This document shows, one piece after another, positions 1 through 10,533 of a DNA stretch of 64,000 bases. Both the position numbers and the translations under genes were made by a program. Where the stretch lies: contig VFIW01000008.1 of NCBI GenBank assembly GCA_006386115.1, positions 248,001-312,000 on the forward strand. The letters run 5' to 3'. The number at the start of each line of letters is the position of its first letter. Position 1 is the stretch's first letter. The notes under the pieces are model-generated. The model had not been told where the DNA came from. It searched no databases and saw only the letters and a program-made list of their open reading frames with translations. Source of the stretch: Globisporangium splendens. Its lineage: Eukaryota; Oomycota; Peronosporomycetes; Pythiales; Pythiaceae.

Positions 1-1
1 T

Positions 2-1168
2 CTTACACCGTATCAGATGTGGACGGCATACCGGATTTCTACGATGCAGCTCAACCTGTTCCATCCGGGAAGGATCGAGTCTTCGGCGTGTCCAAGCAAT
101 GCCGGATGTGGGGAGACAAAAGAAACTATCTCACACATAGTCTGGAGTTGCAAGCGAGCACAAACCGCGTGGACGGTCTTCCTCGGGCGATGGATGGGTC
201 GAACATTGACGGAGCAAGCACTCAACCTCTTCCTGCCTCACATTGCTAGTCGCACAGCCCCGCCAGGTCAACGATCTTTACTCCGGGAATTGGAAAAGAG
301 CTTCGGGTTCATTACTCCGGAACACTCGACAGCACTACAGAAACTCTGGTTTATCGCCACATCAAGTATCCCAGTATTGCTTTGGAGAACGAGAGTGGAA
401 ATAGTGCATGAACGGCAACACGTTGCTATCGAAGAAAGCACCAAGCGTGTGTGGACTGCGTGTGTGATGCAAGTGCGAGCTGTGGCTCATCGGATGAGAA
501 CGCTCAAAGGAGAAAAGATCAATGCAACGTGCCTGAGCCAACTGCTCAGCGTACTGGAGAGACAAGACATGTCGCGCCAACTTGAAGCGTGGGCGACAGC
601 GCGTTTGTATTTCGATGGAGGTGCACGCGGCAACCCAGGTCCAGGAGGCAGCGGATGGGCACTCATCTTCCTGAATGAACGCACCAATCGATGGGAACTC
701 AAAGCATGCGGCTATGCGTACATGGGACCACAAGTCACGAACAACCGGTGCGAATACAGCGCGCTGAAAGATGGCCTGGCATACAGTGCACACTACCTAC
801 AGCACTATGAAGTCAAGTTGGAAGTCTTCGGAGACAGCCAAATGATTGTCGCGGCTCAGAACGGGTTCGCCTCAATACGCCAGACCGAGTTGCAGCCACT
901 AGCAGTTCGGGTAAACCAAATCATCGCCAACTTTGCGTGGATCTCCTGGAATCACACAAAACGAGAACAAAACAAAATGGCCGATCTTCTCGCCAACACG
1001 GCAATGAACTCCAAGAGTGCGAAGATACTCACCGACGAATCGCGGGGGAACGATCAAATTCTTATGTCCCAAGTCGCAGTTCTACTCGACAATGATATTG
1101 GTGCCACACCGTCAAAACTTAGAAACACCTCACTGTCAGCAGTGTTAATGAGACTCAGGAATTCTTAA
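2..1168 (+). CDS. LINE-A ORF2 C-terminal part: zinc knuckle and RNase H (partial at left edge)
   Basis: The frame is open from base 2, so this is the tail of a larger polyprotein and not a gene starting at the first ATG (17). It begins with a Cys-Cys-His-Cys knuckle (CGETKETISHIVWSC), usual between reverse transcriptase and RNase H in LINEs of this type. A type I RNase H domain follows: YFDGGARGNPGPGG with the first catalytic Asp, the CEYSALKDGL Glu, the FGDSQ Asp, and a KMADLLAN segment with the last acidic residue. RNase H removes the RNA strand during target-primed reverse transcription. All catalytic positions look intact in this copy, whereas the two minus-strand copies read KMTDLLAN. 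No reverse transcriptase is present inside the window for this copy. Confidence 0.88.
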   Translation, partial: LTPYQMWTAYRISTMQLNLFHPGRIESSACPSNAGCGETKETISHIVWSCKRAQTAWTVFLGRWMGRTLTEQALNLFLPHIASRTAPPGQRSLLRELEKSFGFITPEHSTALQKLWFIATSSIPVLLWRTRVEIVHERQHVAIEESTKRVWTACVMQVRAVAHRMRTLKGEKINATCLSQLLSVLERQDMSRQLEAWATARLYFDGGARGNPGPGGSGWALIFLNERTNRWELKACGYAYMGPQVTNNRCEYSALKDGLAYSAHYLQHYEVKLEVFGDSQMIVAAQNGFASIRQTELQPLAVRVNQIIANFAWISWNHTKREQNKMADLLANTAMNSKSAKILTDESRGNDQILMSQVAVLLDNDIGATPSKLRNTSLSAVLMRLRNS

Positions 1169-1191
1169 ACTATATGTAGATCATAAGTTAA

Positions 1192-1950
1192 ATAGAATTA
1201 CCTTCTCTCTCTCTCTCACGATTGGTTGGATCGAAAGAGGAGCTCGAGCAATTGACGGCTGCTGAACAAGCCCTTCGAAGACAGCATTTTCGTGCAAACA
1301 ACAAAGCCATGCACGACTGGACCACGGCGACTCGACAAAATCGAAGATTCAGCTTGCCTTCAGTTGATCCAAGCGACGTCTCCAAATTGACTGGATGGAT
1401 TCCCAGTCACGTGGATGCTCTAAGTGCGCTCATTTGTGCACTGCCTTTTCCACTGGAGGTCTTGCGCGTGTTCCCAGTGAAAAAGCTTCTTGATTTTGGG
1501 CACAGCATAAACAGTCAAGCTCAACGGGCATTAATCCGGCATCACTCAGCTGACGATGCAGTTAGCGCGCAAGTGCGAGCCTTTTGTAAGAAATGGGCAT
1601 CGGCTGTTGACGCCTGTCCGCAAGGCTCCGCTCGTTGGTCCATGACGGACAACATCAAGCAGTGGAACAGACTTGAAAAGCTAGATGATAGCCTATTGAC
1701 CGCGACCGTCTCGCGACCCATCGACCCAGACAAATGGGCAATTCTCAATGCGATAAGTCTTCTACTGCCCAGCATGTTCCCCAAGCACGAAGCCGTTGGT
1801 CACGTTATGCCTGAAACCCGAGCTGAAGAATATTGGCGTTCGTCTTCTCTTCAATCAGCAATTGATGCGATTGTGGGCACGACGACGTCATGGTCGCTAT
1901 TGGCGCACCAGCATGAGCTGGAGGTCCAACAGCGGCACAATCAGAACTAA
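1192..1950 (+). CDS. LINE-B ORF1-like frame, N-terminally incomplete
   Basis: An open frame of about 250 codons starts right after the CT repeat and ends in TAA at 1948-1950. It has no in-frame ATG near its start, so the beginning of the protein is missing. The product is hydrophilic, with helix-prone stretches and no CCHC knuckle, and I recognise no domain. By position it could be ORF1 (an RNA-binding structural protein) or the N-terminal extension of a single polyprotein. It overlaps the endonuclease-RT frame (1796-4963) in the +1 frame, and that frame has no ATG in the overlap. Translation may therefore have been continuous before an indel, or may depend on reinitiation. Confidence 0.55.
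   Translation: MELPSLSLSRLVGSKEELEQLTAAEQALRRQHFRANNKAMHDWTTATRQNRRFSLPSVDPSDVSKLTGWIPSHVDALSALICALPFPLEVLRVFPVKKLLDFGHSINSQAQRALIRHHSADDAVSAQVRAFCKKWASAVDACPQGSARWSMTDNIKQWNRLEKLDDSLLTATVSRPIDPDKWAILNAISLLLPSMFPKHEAVGHVMPETRAEEYWRSSSLQSAIDAIVGTTTSWSLLAHQHELEVQQRHNQN
1203..1217. repeat. CT microsatellite at LINE-A 3' end / LINE-B 5' junction
   Basis: A run of CT dinucleotides closes the LINE-A 3' UTR and joins directly to LINE-B coding sequence. Related GA/CT tracts sit at both ends of every other LINE-A copy in the window (about 7517-7537, 10850-10892, 13632-13655, 16968-17010 and 20016-20039). Confidence 0.8.
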
Positions 1951-4900
1951 AGGCACCCATGGTGCCTCAACTCGCACTGTACTTGGTGGCAGTTCAGTGC
2001 GAGCAGGGGGAGATGACTCAACTGTCTCTCCGGCGGAAGTACAGCGTGGAATACAAGGCATATCAACGTATTCCGGCGATGGACTACCGTTGCGACCATA
2101 TCAACCCACAACCCAAGCTCGTCGTGACAACCACCGACCCAGAAGGCGCAGTGCGACAGTCAATGCTCGCCATGAGCTAACTGTTGGATTCCACACACAG
2201 AATGTGATGGGGTTCTCCAAATCCGACGCCAATCTGAACGCGTGGTTTTCACATTTTCGACAGACTGATGACTCGGGATCATTGGACATTGTCTTTCTCC
2301 AAGAAACGCACGTCCTGGAGACCGAAGTGGCATCAATGCAATCCAGATTTCGTCGAAGTTGGGGTTTTCAGGAACCATCAGAAGAGTCGGATCCCAGACT
2401 TTCTCTCTGGTCAGCTTCCACCGAGCGCAAAGGAGGAGTGGCGATCTTGTTGAATCCCTATTCGTGCATACCTACACTGGCTCCATATAAGCAGGATCAG
2501 TGGAATGCGCACTGGATGGCAGCTACGGTGACGTTGCGTGGTGAAACGGTGTTACTTCTCAACATCTACGCTCCTTCTACCGTATTTGCAAGGGAAGCTT
2601 TCTACAGAGCACTATCAGGTCTCCTCTCGTCACATGATGGACCCATTCTGTGCGGTGGAGACTTTAATTGCACTCTCAACCAGATGGCAGACAGGTCTCA
2701 CAACAACCACAACAAAGTGCACGATTCCAGGGAATTGAAGAAACTGCTCCAGAAATTGAATCTTGTTGATACCCTCGAGGATGATGCTCTTCGCGCCACC
2801 GACACACGAGACGTCAAAGCATTCCATCGACAGCATCACACCTACTACTATACACTGCCTTCAGGTGACAGTGCCAGCAGTAGGCTCGACCGATGGTACT
2901 GCAGCAATGACCATCTCGACTGGGTTCGCAGCGTCTACCAAAGCGTAGCTGGTCCATTCTCCGATCACAATGGAGTCACGATCCGGGTAGCTGCTCCTGA
3001 CAAGGTGATCCAAAGCAAGAAACCTCGAGTTGTCTATCCACTTCCGAGGAGTGCAGCGGCGCATGCGGCGAGTATTGGAAAAGATTTCTTCGAAAAAGCT
3101 CATGATCAACTTGATGAATTACGTGGACGTTACTCTTCGCCTCGTGATTATGCTCTGGCCACAGCAAATTGGTGGGATGAAGCCAAGATCGCGCTCAGGA
3201 TCAGGTACCTTGAAGCTAAAAAATCGTACATCGCCAGATTGAATCAAGGATACAAGAAGAAAATCCAGAGGTTGCAACGACGCCTCTCAGAATCGGAAGC
3301 GCAGATGCTCGATCACTCTGGTGGAGCGGTGAGTGATCAAAACGTGGAGTTGTCGCAAGAGTTTCTTACCACCGCCACGAGTATCCGTCGTGCCATTGCA
3401 GAATGCAAATCTAAGTGGCAGGCTTCGAAACGGGACCGCATTTTTCGGGAGCACATGCATCATGAACGAAAAACGAGCAAATCCTTCTACAAGCGTATCT
3501 CGACCAAGTTCCTTGACAACACTATCTTCACACTCGGTGGCACAGCGACTTACGGACCCATGCGTTCACGAGAACTTGCTGACGACATGGGAGAAGGATG
3601 GAAATCAATCATGCAACAGGCGCCCACTCTGCAAACTGACATCGATCAAATCCTTGATCCAGGAACAGCTATTCCTCCGTCGGACAGATTAGGCTTCCTG
3701 CTCAAACCGATCGATTCGAGTGAAATTAAACAGGCTGTGAAGAAATGCAAGAGAGGCAAAGCTCACGGTCCTGACGAACTCGGCAACGACTGGTACAGAG
3801 ACCACTGTGACGAGATTACCGGCCAATTCGAGCGACTTTTCAACTTGTGGATACCCGAATGCATTCTACCAAGTTCGTTCAGTGAAGCACATATTCACTG
3901 CATAAAAGAGTCCGTCTCTGCTGCATCGCCGCTGGACTACTGGCCAATTGCACTCCTCAACTCTGATTACAAAATATTCACACGGATATTTGCAACCAGA
4001 TTACCAACTGTGCTCCCTTGGCTTATCCATCACATGCAAGCTGGTTTCGTTCCAGGGCGAGCAATCCCGACGACGATCGATGTGTTATTGGCTGCACAAC
4101 AGCGGGCCACGAGCGACCCCACCATGTCCAGAGCGATCGCGTTGCTCCTTGATTTTGCTAAAGCCTATGATTCACTCGATCGCAGCTTTCTGGCACAAGC
4201 GCTCCAGCATCTTGGGTTCCCATTGAAGTTCGTACGCTTAGTGAAGGTGTTACACTCTCAAACCACTTACAAGTTCATTGTCAACGGTTTCCTGTCGAGA
4301 AAGTACAACGTAACATCCGGAATTCGTCAAGGATGTCCGCTGGCCCCTCTTCTCTTCATCTTGGCGTTAGAGGTTCTTTATCGGAAAATCGAAGCGAGTG
4401 ACGAAATACACGGCGTTGAACTCCAGGCAGCAGGATGCGCAACTGAGGTCAGACTTGGAGGATACGCAGACGACACGACCATTTATCTTAGCGATCCCAA
4501 GGATATTAACGCCGTGTTTGCAATCCTGGACAAATATGGAGCAGCTTCTGGGCTTCGAGTCAATCGGCACAAATCTGCAGTATTACCGCTGAACAAGGAA
4601 TACAGCTCCACCGAAGAGTCAGTCAGTGACATTCATGTGCTACAACGTGAGGAACATTGCCGCTACCTCGGCATCCAAGTCGGACAAACGCCTTCGAATG
4701 CAAGTAACTGGTCCAAGTGCATCCAAGCCTTACGTGTCAGACTTCGACTTGCGCGTCTCAAAACTCACTCTGTCGCCCAACGCGCAGCAATTGCCAGTGC
4801 CGTCATCATACCCAAAGTGCTTTACGTGGCCAGGCACTCCTGGCCCTCTACGGCTATTGTCAATCAGCTACACGACCTAGTGAAACAATTTGTCTGGGGC

Positions 4901-4963
4901 TCAAGGAACGGTAAGCCTGCGAAACCGTGGATGAAGGAAGAACAAGCTGAACTCAAAAAATGA
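1796..4963 (+). pseudogene. LINE-B ORF2, part 1: AP endonuclease and reverse transcriptase
   Basis: Numbering codons from 1796, an endonuclease/exonuclease/phosphatase domain covers about residues 128-400, with an N-terminal Asn (HTQNVMGF), the metal-binding Glu (FLQETHVL), GGDFN near 287 and SDHNG near 389. It nicks the target DNA. Reverse transcriptase follows at about 640-940, with LLDFAKAYDSLD near 782, SGIRQGCPLAPLLF, and the catalytic YADD at about 890 (4463-4474). These motifs are intact. The frame stops at 4961-4963 directly after a run of six A, and the homologous protein resumes one frame back at 4960, consistent with one base lost in the A run. The start codon is unclear: the first codon of the open stretch is TTG and lies inside the upstream frame. 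Confidence 0.85.
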
Positions 4964-6317
4964 ATGGAGGCTTGTCAGTACCCAACATCAGAACTGAGCT
5001 GATGACGATGAGTGCCACAGCAGTCTCCAGATGGGCAATCACTACCTCTCACATCGATCAGGTCATCGGGGAAATCTTGCTGCACAACACAAGGGCTTCT
5101 TCGACGTACATCACGCCGCTCGATGCAATTCCAAGGCGGCCACTCCAGCTTCGTGATAACATGTGGGCAACTGGCGCAGCATTATGTGCGTCGCTCCATT
5201 CTCGACCCTACGAGCCCAGAGAACGTGATAATGTACGTTGGTGTTACGAGCACTTCAAGTCGACAATTGTGCAGACTCAATGGGACGGCGATGTGTTCCA
5301 GATCGACCTCAGCTCTAAAATGTCTGACAGGCTTCCAGGTATCATCGCTGAAGGACGAAAGCTACGCGGGACATTCTGTGCAGAATGGCTGCCATACATG
5401 ACCTCGACTGCAGATGGGTGGCTTCTTGATTCCAACGGCTCCCCTTACAAGCTTGCTCACACATCATTATCAGTTGGAACAGCACAACTGGGCGACATAC
5501 TTCGATGGGAGTGGATAAGACCAGGAGTGCTTAACTTCATCCCAACATGTGGAATCTCCGGATTCTCCTGGCCGTCTATTCGAGCGCTCGAGCGGTTATG
5601 TGCTACGTTGGTATCCAACTTCCCACAGCTCCTGTATCGACCACAGCAAACAAATGTGCTTCGGCTGTACAACGGGCAACGTCATTACAACCACGAATGG
5701 CATCTGCACACCAGTGAAGCAACTCTGACCCACGTCGACACGACCCTAGTCAAAGCTACGCATACAGTTCACTCCGCAATGGACTGTGACATCATGGCAA
5801 CAAGAGACTTGAACGGGCAGAAGGTGTCGTTCCATGCACATCCACGTTTCACAAGAATCGCGCAACTATGGGGTGGCAACGGACGATACAATAACACCAG
5901 ATCTTTCTATCGGCAACAAGTTGCAGCAACGAGGACACAAATTGGCAAAGATACTCGAGATGCAGCAGTCAACAAAGCTGTCCATACAGCAGGATCTCTG
6001 TGGCGTGGACTGCAATTAATCCAATGGGGCGAATTACACAACATCCCAGGGATTACTGCTTATACGGCCCAGACTCTTCTCCGACTGAAAGCCAACCGAC
6101 TCTCCATGTGGAACTATGAGAAAGCTGATCTATCCTGCTCGAATCCCGAATGCTCCCAAGTTGTCCAATCTTCTGTTCAACATCTATTCTGGGAGTGTCC
6201 GAAAGCCAAACTGGTGTGGAACTACTTTTATGCGCTATGGGCGAAGATCGGAATCACTCCTGGTCACGACCCCGCAATCTGGATCTTCAGTCTGGATCTA
6301 CCAGATACTCCAAGGCA
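4960..6317 (+). pseudogene. LINE-B ORF2, part 2: connection region and zinc knuckle
   Basis: This continues ORF2 in another frame after the break in the A run at 4955-4960. It begins with the GGLSVPN motif typical of the segment after the LINE reverse transcriptase, runs through a poorly conserved connection region, and ends near a zinc knuckle (CSNPECSQVVQSSVQHLFWEC). Compared with the minus-strand LINE-B copy at about 22985-23000, this copy has one extra G near 6317 (CAAGGCAGTGCATGG against CAAGGCATGCATGG). That shifts the reading frame, so the open stretch runs on to 6369 as nonsense. Confidence 0.82.
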
Positions 6318-7303
6318 GTGCATGGACCACGATCAAGAGACACATTATCGGACACAAGTTCTCCAATGAACATCTCCAAGATCATCTCTATCCCGTCGCA
6401 CACATGCTGTGGCGATATATGAGCGCGTCGCTCATACAGGTCATTTGGTGTGCGCATCTGCGACGCATGGATTCGGATCCAATCGAATCGACTGCTGAGA
6501 TGGCGATCATGATGACCAGATTAGAGGCAGGAATGCGAAACCTCACACGACTCGCTGAAGCGCAAGCTGGAGACTCGGACGGTCACACGGTTGCAGCAGT
6601 TCTCAAGGCATATGTCGACTGCTTTCTCAGCCAAACCGACGCCATCCCCTTGACTCCAAGTGATACTCGCGGCGTTTACCTGTTGTTTTTCGATGGTGGA
6701 TCACGCGGCAATCCAGGACCAGGAGGGACTGGATCCATTATCGTGCGTGTCCATAAGGACTCGCACACAGCCAGTTTAATTTGGGCCGCGAGCATGGCGT
6801 ATAGCAGGAAGGACACGACCAACAACTTTGCCGAGTACTGGGGTCTCATACATGGACTCCGAGAAGCCCAACGCAGTCAATTCGAACCGTTGTACGTGAT
6901 TGGAGACAGTGCACTGATTATCTCCCAACAGCGAATGCATCGGTCCCCTCGACAGCACCGATTGGCACGTTTATACCAGACAAGTCGACGACTCGCGGAT
7001 TGCATCGACATCCGAGGATGGTACCATCACTACCGTGCCTTCAACAAGATGGCGGACTCAGCCGCCAACCTAGCCATGGATACCAGAACCTCAACGCAGG
7101 TTCACTTCCCAACTCAAAGAGCTGCTTTCAACAATCTCACCCAGGATCTTGACAACGACGTCATGCATTGGCTTATGCGAAGTTCGGAAGACCCAAGGTC
7201 ATTGGACAACACAAGGCAGCCTCACATAGGACCAAGAGAACATGCCATCCTGGTCAAAGATTATTTAGCAGTTCGAAGTGATCTATTGCAATCCGCGCTG
7301 TAG
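6318..7303 (+). pseudogene. LINE-B ORF2, part 3: RNase H
   Basis: This is the third piece of ORF2, in frame again after the one-base insertion at about 6317. It encodes a type I RNase H: LLFFDGGSRGNPGPGGTG (first Asp), FAEYWGLIHGL (Glu), VIGDSALI (Asp), and NKMADSAANLAMD (last Asp). The natural end is TAG at 7301-7303. The catalytic residues are present, so the domain itself is not obviously decayed, but it is separated from the endonuclease and RT by two frame breaks. The equivalent domain in the minus-strand copy is split by a solo LTR within the FDGG...GPGG segment. Confidence 0.85.
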
Positions 7304-7408
7304 ACACATTTACACTCCTAGATGAAATTCGTAATGAAGATTAGGTAGGAGAATGGATATTGTAGGTCACGACGATGAACCTAAATACACCTCACCTTAT
7401 AAAGATAA
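7304..7408 (+). other. LINE-B 3' UTR and tail
   Basis: This non-coding tail ends in a block (about 7361-7402) starting TATTGTAGGTCAC and ending CTCACCTT, followed by TATAAAGATAAA. The same block ends the minus-strand LINE-B copy (21512 onward) and, with about 2 mismatches in 41 positions, the SINE at 18331-18580. In LINE families of the stringent type, reverse transcriptase recognises such a tail to start cDNA synthesis. Confidence 0.75.
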
Positions 7409-7514
7409 AGGTACCTCACCGTCTCTCCATGCTTCAGGATTGGAATACCGCATCTTTGTTCTTGGACTACTGCTGTGTTGAGACAGATGTAGCTGCTTTT
7501 CGTTGGTTGCATAT
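7409..7514 (-). mobile_element. LINE-A reverse-transcriptase fragment, - strand
   Basis: About 106 bp matches the right end of the LINE-A copies at 13527-13632 and 19911-20016, including the point where LINE-A is 5'-truncated next to the GA microsatellite. It is the remnant of a third minus-strand LINE-A lying head-side of an OYE gene. The rest has been replaced by the 3' end of LINE-B at AAGGTACC. Confidence 0.8.
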
Positions 7515-7852
7515 ATTCTCTCTCGCTCTCTCTATCATGTAGATGTTGCTGGTTGATGCAATCAGTGCAACCGCTTTGGCCAATGGGATCTGCGGATTTT
7601 CCGCAATCTATTGCGACTGGCGATGATGATGCCTTGAAGGCTCTTTTTTGCACACCAAACCGTTGACACCGCGAGTATGACGCGCTGTAATCAAAAGCCT
7701 CCCCGATGATCCACAGCAGAACCCAACAATGCCATTCCGCTCTCGCGTCCGTGAGTGTGGAAGTCATTCCTGAATTTGCCGTCGAGTGCACACCGCTTGC
7801 TTCAGTCGCAACCCTCCTCTTCAAATCACCTCTCCGTCCTCCAATCACCACC

Positions 7853-8959
7853 ATGGCCACCGCTGGATACCAACTCTTCACGCCACTCCGACTCGCCAAG
7901 GGACTCACGCTCAAGAACCGCGTCGTGCTCGCGCCGATGACACGCTGCCGAGCCGGCGAGGATCGAGTTGCCAATCAACTCATCGAACGCTACTACGAGC
8001 AGCGCGCTGGTGCCGGACTGCTCGTCACCGAAGCGTCGGCGGTGTCAGCGCAAGGCTACGGATGGCACCACACACCAGCGCTCTACACGCATGAGCATAT
8101 GGAGGGGTGGAAGCGTGTGGTGGACCGCGTGCACGCCAAGAACGGTGCGATCTTCTTTCAGATGTGGCACCTGGGACGTCAAGGTCACCCATCGTTCAAC
8201 GAGAAGGGGGAAGTCGTAGCTCCATCTGCTATCCGCTTGGAAGGAGGTACTACTCGAGACGCTAATGTGAACTCCGTCCCCTTCGAACAGCCTCGTGCAC
8301 TCGAGACCGACGAGATCCCAGCCATCGTCGAAGATTTCCGTAAGAGTGCGGTGCTTGCGAAGCAAGCAGGTTTCGACGGTGTTGAGATCCACGGCGGCAA
8401 CGGCTACTTGGTCGACCAGTTCCTGCAATCCTGCACCAACAAGCGTACCGACAAATACGGCGGCTCATTCGAGAACCGTTCGCGGTTCCTCCTCGAGATT
8501 GTCACCGCTTTGAAGACGGTGTTTGCCTCAGACCGCATCTCTGTGCGTGTTTCGCCAAACGGTGCGTACAGTGGTATGGGCAGTGAAGACAACTACGAGA
8601 TGTTCAAGTACGTCTTTGAGAGGCTCAGTGAGCACGATCTGGCGTACCTGGCGATTCTCGATGGTCCAGGCTTTGGCTCCCACGACAAGGGTAAACTGCT
8701 CACTGCGTTCGACGCCAAGGCCGCGTTCAAGGGAACGGTCATGGCCAACTGCAGCTACACGCGTGACATCGCGGAAGGCGCTGTGCGCAGCGGCACTGCT
8801 GATCTGGTGTCGTTCGGTCGTCCTTTCATCTCGACGCCAGACCTCGCTGAGCGCTTCGAGAACGACTGGCCGTTGAACGATCCCGCTCCGTTAGACGTCT
8901 TCTGGGCCTCGCACCTTGGCGAATCGGGTTATACTGATTTCCCATCTCACAGCGCTTAA
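7853..8959 (+). CDS. Old Yellow Enzyme family NADH:flavin oxidoreductase, copy OYE1a
   Basis: This encodes a 368-residue FMN-dependent ene-reductase of the Old Yellow Enzyme family, a single TIM-barrel domain of normal length. These enzymes reduce activated C=C bonds with NAD(P)H; plant relatives include 12-oxophytodienoate reductases, but the substrate here cannot be read from sequence. Visible family motifs are APMTRCR near the N-terminus, MWHLGRQGHP, the substrate-binding HGGNGYL (His/Asn pair and Tyr), the TDKYGGSFENRSRFLLEI signature, RVSPNG, and SFGRPFIS for FMN phosphate binding. I chose the ATG at 7853 because its context (CACCACCATGG) is strong and the family starts there. An upstream in-frame ATG at 7706 would add 49 unrelated residues. 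The C-terminus is SHSA. It is convergent with OYE2a. Confidence 0.93.
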   Translation: MATAGYQLFTPLRLAKGLTLKNRVVLAPMTRCRAGEDRVANQLIERYYEQRAGAGLLVTEASAVSAQGYGWHHTPALYTHEHMEGWKRVVDRVHAKNGAIFFQMWHLGRQGHPSFNEKGEVVAPSAIRLEGGTTRDANVNSVPFEQPRALETDEIPAIVEDFRKSAVLAKQAGFDGVEIHGGNGYLVDQFLQSCTNKRTDKYGGSFENRSRFLLEIVTALKTVFASDRISVRVSPNGAYSGMGSEDNYEMFKYVFERLSEHDLAYLAILDGPGFGSHDKGKLLTAFDAKAAFKGTVMANCSYTRDIAEGAVRSGTADLVSFGRPFISTPDLAERFENDWPLNDPAPLDVFWASHLGESGYTDFPSHSA

Positions 8960-9426
8960 GGTGCAAGGATCACCACCTCTCCGCATTTGCTCTTTCTTGG
9001 AACACAACTTTGACTCAGAGGGGCGAAATACTTGAGCACAAATACAAAACATCGCTTAGTCCCATGTTCGTGTTATTGTTGCGATCACCATTTCTTTGAC
9101 ATACTCCACAAATCTCTGATCCCAACCAGCATTTGCTGTCCTAGTGGCTGTAGTATGTGCTCGACATCAGCTCCGATCTGACGAAGACAACTCAAAGATC
9201 CTGTCGCCTTGGAGTTGGAATATTGGCAATAAGAATAGAAGAGAGATACCTCGTGAGGCATGAGTCCTCGCACAGCAACAACAATATCCGATTTGTGCAA
9301 ACACCTTTTTTATTGATGAATTGAGTTTTTGGTGGCGTATTTTCATAGCCCTTGCGTTTTCATTGCGAGTCATGAGGAAAAAATCGAATGGCTTCACACG
9401 AAAGCATTCGAGGATGTGAGCACTCA
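8960..9426. other. Spacer between convergent OYE genes
   Basis: These 467 bp between the two OYE stop codons hold no gene that I can see. The same 467 bp occur in reverse orientation at 15078-15544. Near the OYE2 side a minus-strand AATAAA lies about 110 bp after the OYE2 stop and could be its polyadenylation signal. The first 50 bp after OYE1 reappear after OYE1c at 21462, where LINE-B interrupts them. Confidence 0.7.
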
Positions 9427-10533
9427 TTAAGGGTTGTAAGATGGGAAATCAGTATAACCCGATTCGCCAAGGTGCGAGGCCCAGAAGACGTCTAACGGAG
9501 CGGGATCGTTCAACGGCCAGTCGTTCTCGAAGCGCTCAGCGAGGTCTGGCGTCGAGATGAAAGGACGACCGAACGACACCAGATCAGCAGTGCCGCTGCG
9601 CACAGCGCCTTCCGCGATGTCACGCGTGTAGCTGCAGTTGGCCATGACCGTTCCCTTGAACGCGGCCTTGGCGTCGAACGCAGTGAGCAGTTTACCCTTG
9701 TCGTGGGAGCCAAAGCCTGGACCATCGAGAATCGCCAGGTACGCCAGATCGTGCTCACTGAGCCTCTCAAAGACGTACTTGAACATCTCGTAGTTGTCTT
9801 CACTGCCCATACCACTGTACGCACCGTTTGGCGAAACACGCACAGAGATGCGGTCTGAGGCAAACACCGTCTTCAAAGCGGTGACAATCTCGAGGAGGAA
9901 CCGCGAACGGTTCTCGAATGAGCCGCCGTATTTGTCGGTACGCTTGTTGGTGCAGGATTGCAGGAACTGGTCGACCAAGTAGCCGTTGCCGCCGTGGATC
10001 TCAACACCGTCGAAACCTGCTTGCTTCGCAAGCACCGCACTCTTACGGAAATCTTCGACGATGGCTGGGATCTCGTCGGTCTCGAGTGCACGAGGCTGTT
10101 CGAAGGGGACGGAGTTCACATTAGCGTCTCGAGTAGTACCTTCTTCCAAGCGGATAGCAGATGGAGCTACGACTTCCCCCTTCTCGTTGAACGATGGGTG
10201 ACCTTGACGTCCCAGGTGCCACATCTGAAAGAAGATCGCACCGTTCTTGGCGTGCACGCGGTCCACCACACGCTTCCACCCCTCCATATGCTCATGCGTG
10301 TAGAGCGCTGGTGTGTGGTGCCATCCGTAGCCTTGCGCTGACACCGCCGACGCTTCGGTGACGAGCAGTCCGGCACCAGCGCGCTGCTCGTAGTAGCGTT
10401 CGATGAGTTGATTGGCAACTCGATCCTCGCCGGCTCGGCAGCGTGTCATCGGCGCGAGCACGACGCGGTTCTTGAGCGTGAGTCCCTTGGCGAGTCGGAG
10501 TGGCGTGAAGAGTTGGTATCCAGCGGTGGCCAT
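9427..10533 (-). CDS. Old Yellow Enzyme family oxidoreductase, copy OYE2a
   Basis: This 368-residue copy has the same motifs as OYE1a (HGGNGYL, the TDKYGGSFENRSRF signature, SFGRPFIS). It differs mainly at the C-terminus, where SYNP replaces SHSA, and at one internal site (LEEG instead of LEGG). The start is the ATG at 10533, in the same CACCACCATGG context. Its upstream region, shared with all copies back to a GA microsatellite at about 10850-10870, is then replaced by the LINE-A 3' end. It is convergent with OYE1a and head-to-head with OYE2b across LINE-A. No damage is visible, so it is probably functional. Confidence 0.92.
   Translation of the reverse strand: MATAGYQLFTPLRLAKGLTLKNRVVLAPMTRCRAGEDRVANQLIERYYEQRAGAGLLVTEASAVSAQGYGWHHTPALYTHEHMEGWKRVVDRVHAKNGAIFFQMWHLGRQGHPSFNEKGEVVAPSAIRLEEGTTRDANVNSVPFEQPRALETDEIPAIVEDFRKSAVLAKQAGFDGVEIHGGNGYLVDQFLQSCTNKRTDKYGGSFENRSRFLLEIVTALKTVFASDRISVRVSPNGAYSGMGSEDNYEMFKYVFERLSEHDLAYLAILDGPGFGSHDKGKLLTAFDAKAAFKGTVMANCSYTRDIAEGAVRSGTADLVSFGRPFISTPDLAERFENDWPLNDPAPLDVFWASHLGESGYTDFPSYNP

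Larger units (their letters stand above)
1..1219 (+). mobile_element. LINE-A 3' end, + strand (cut by window edge)
   Basis: This is the distal part of a non-LTR retrotransposon: the end of ORF2 (zinc knuckle, then RNase H) followed by a 3' UTR of about 50 bp that runs into a CT microsatellite. The same ORF and UTR recur in reverse at 10871-13632 and 16989-20016, which defines the family. The UTR after the stop is short and A/T-rich, and a CT repeat abuts the next LINE at about 1192-1222. The element continues to the left of the window. Confidence 0.9.
1192..7408 (+). mobile_element. LINE-B, near full length, + strand, frameshifted
   Basis: This is a LINE of about 6.2 kb with an ORF1-like frame, an apurinic endonuclease, reverse transcriptase, zinc knuckle and RNase H, then a 3' tail of about 105 bp that ends in TTATAAAGATAAA. 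A second, minus-strand copy lies at 21512-23069 and shares the tail. The 5' end is probably truncated: the first frame is open back to a stop at 1189-1191 with no ATG. The 3' end abuts LINE-A reverse transcriptase sequence at AAGGTACC. I see no target-site duplication, and the flanks belong to oppositely oriented LINE-A pieces, so this junction has been rearranged. The frame breaks at about 4960 and 6317 make this copy non-autonomous. Confidence 0.88.

Noticed and set aside
7751..7805. Possible 55 bp GT-AG intron (GTGAGT...TTCAG) in the OYE leader
   Set aside because: Splicing it would put the upstream ATG out of frame with OYE, and it is shorter than usual introns. It could only be a leader intron, for which there is no evidence.
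7706..7852. 49-residue N-terminal extension of OYE from an upstream ATG
   Set aside because: No similarity to OYE N-termini; the ATG at 7853 has a much better context and the usual protein start.
8045..8428. Minus-strand open frames over the OYE genes (also at 9958-10341, 14163-14546, 16076-16459, 20547-20930)
   Set aside because: They recur only because the OYE gene recurs. They show no domain and mirror the codon structure of the conserved OYE frame.
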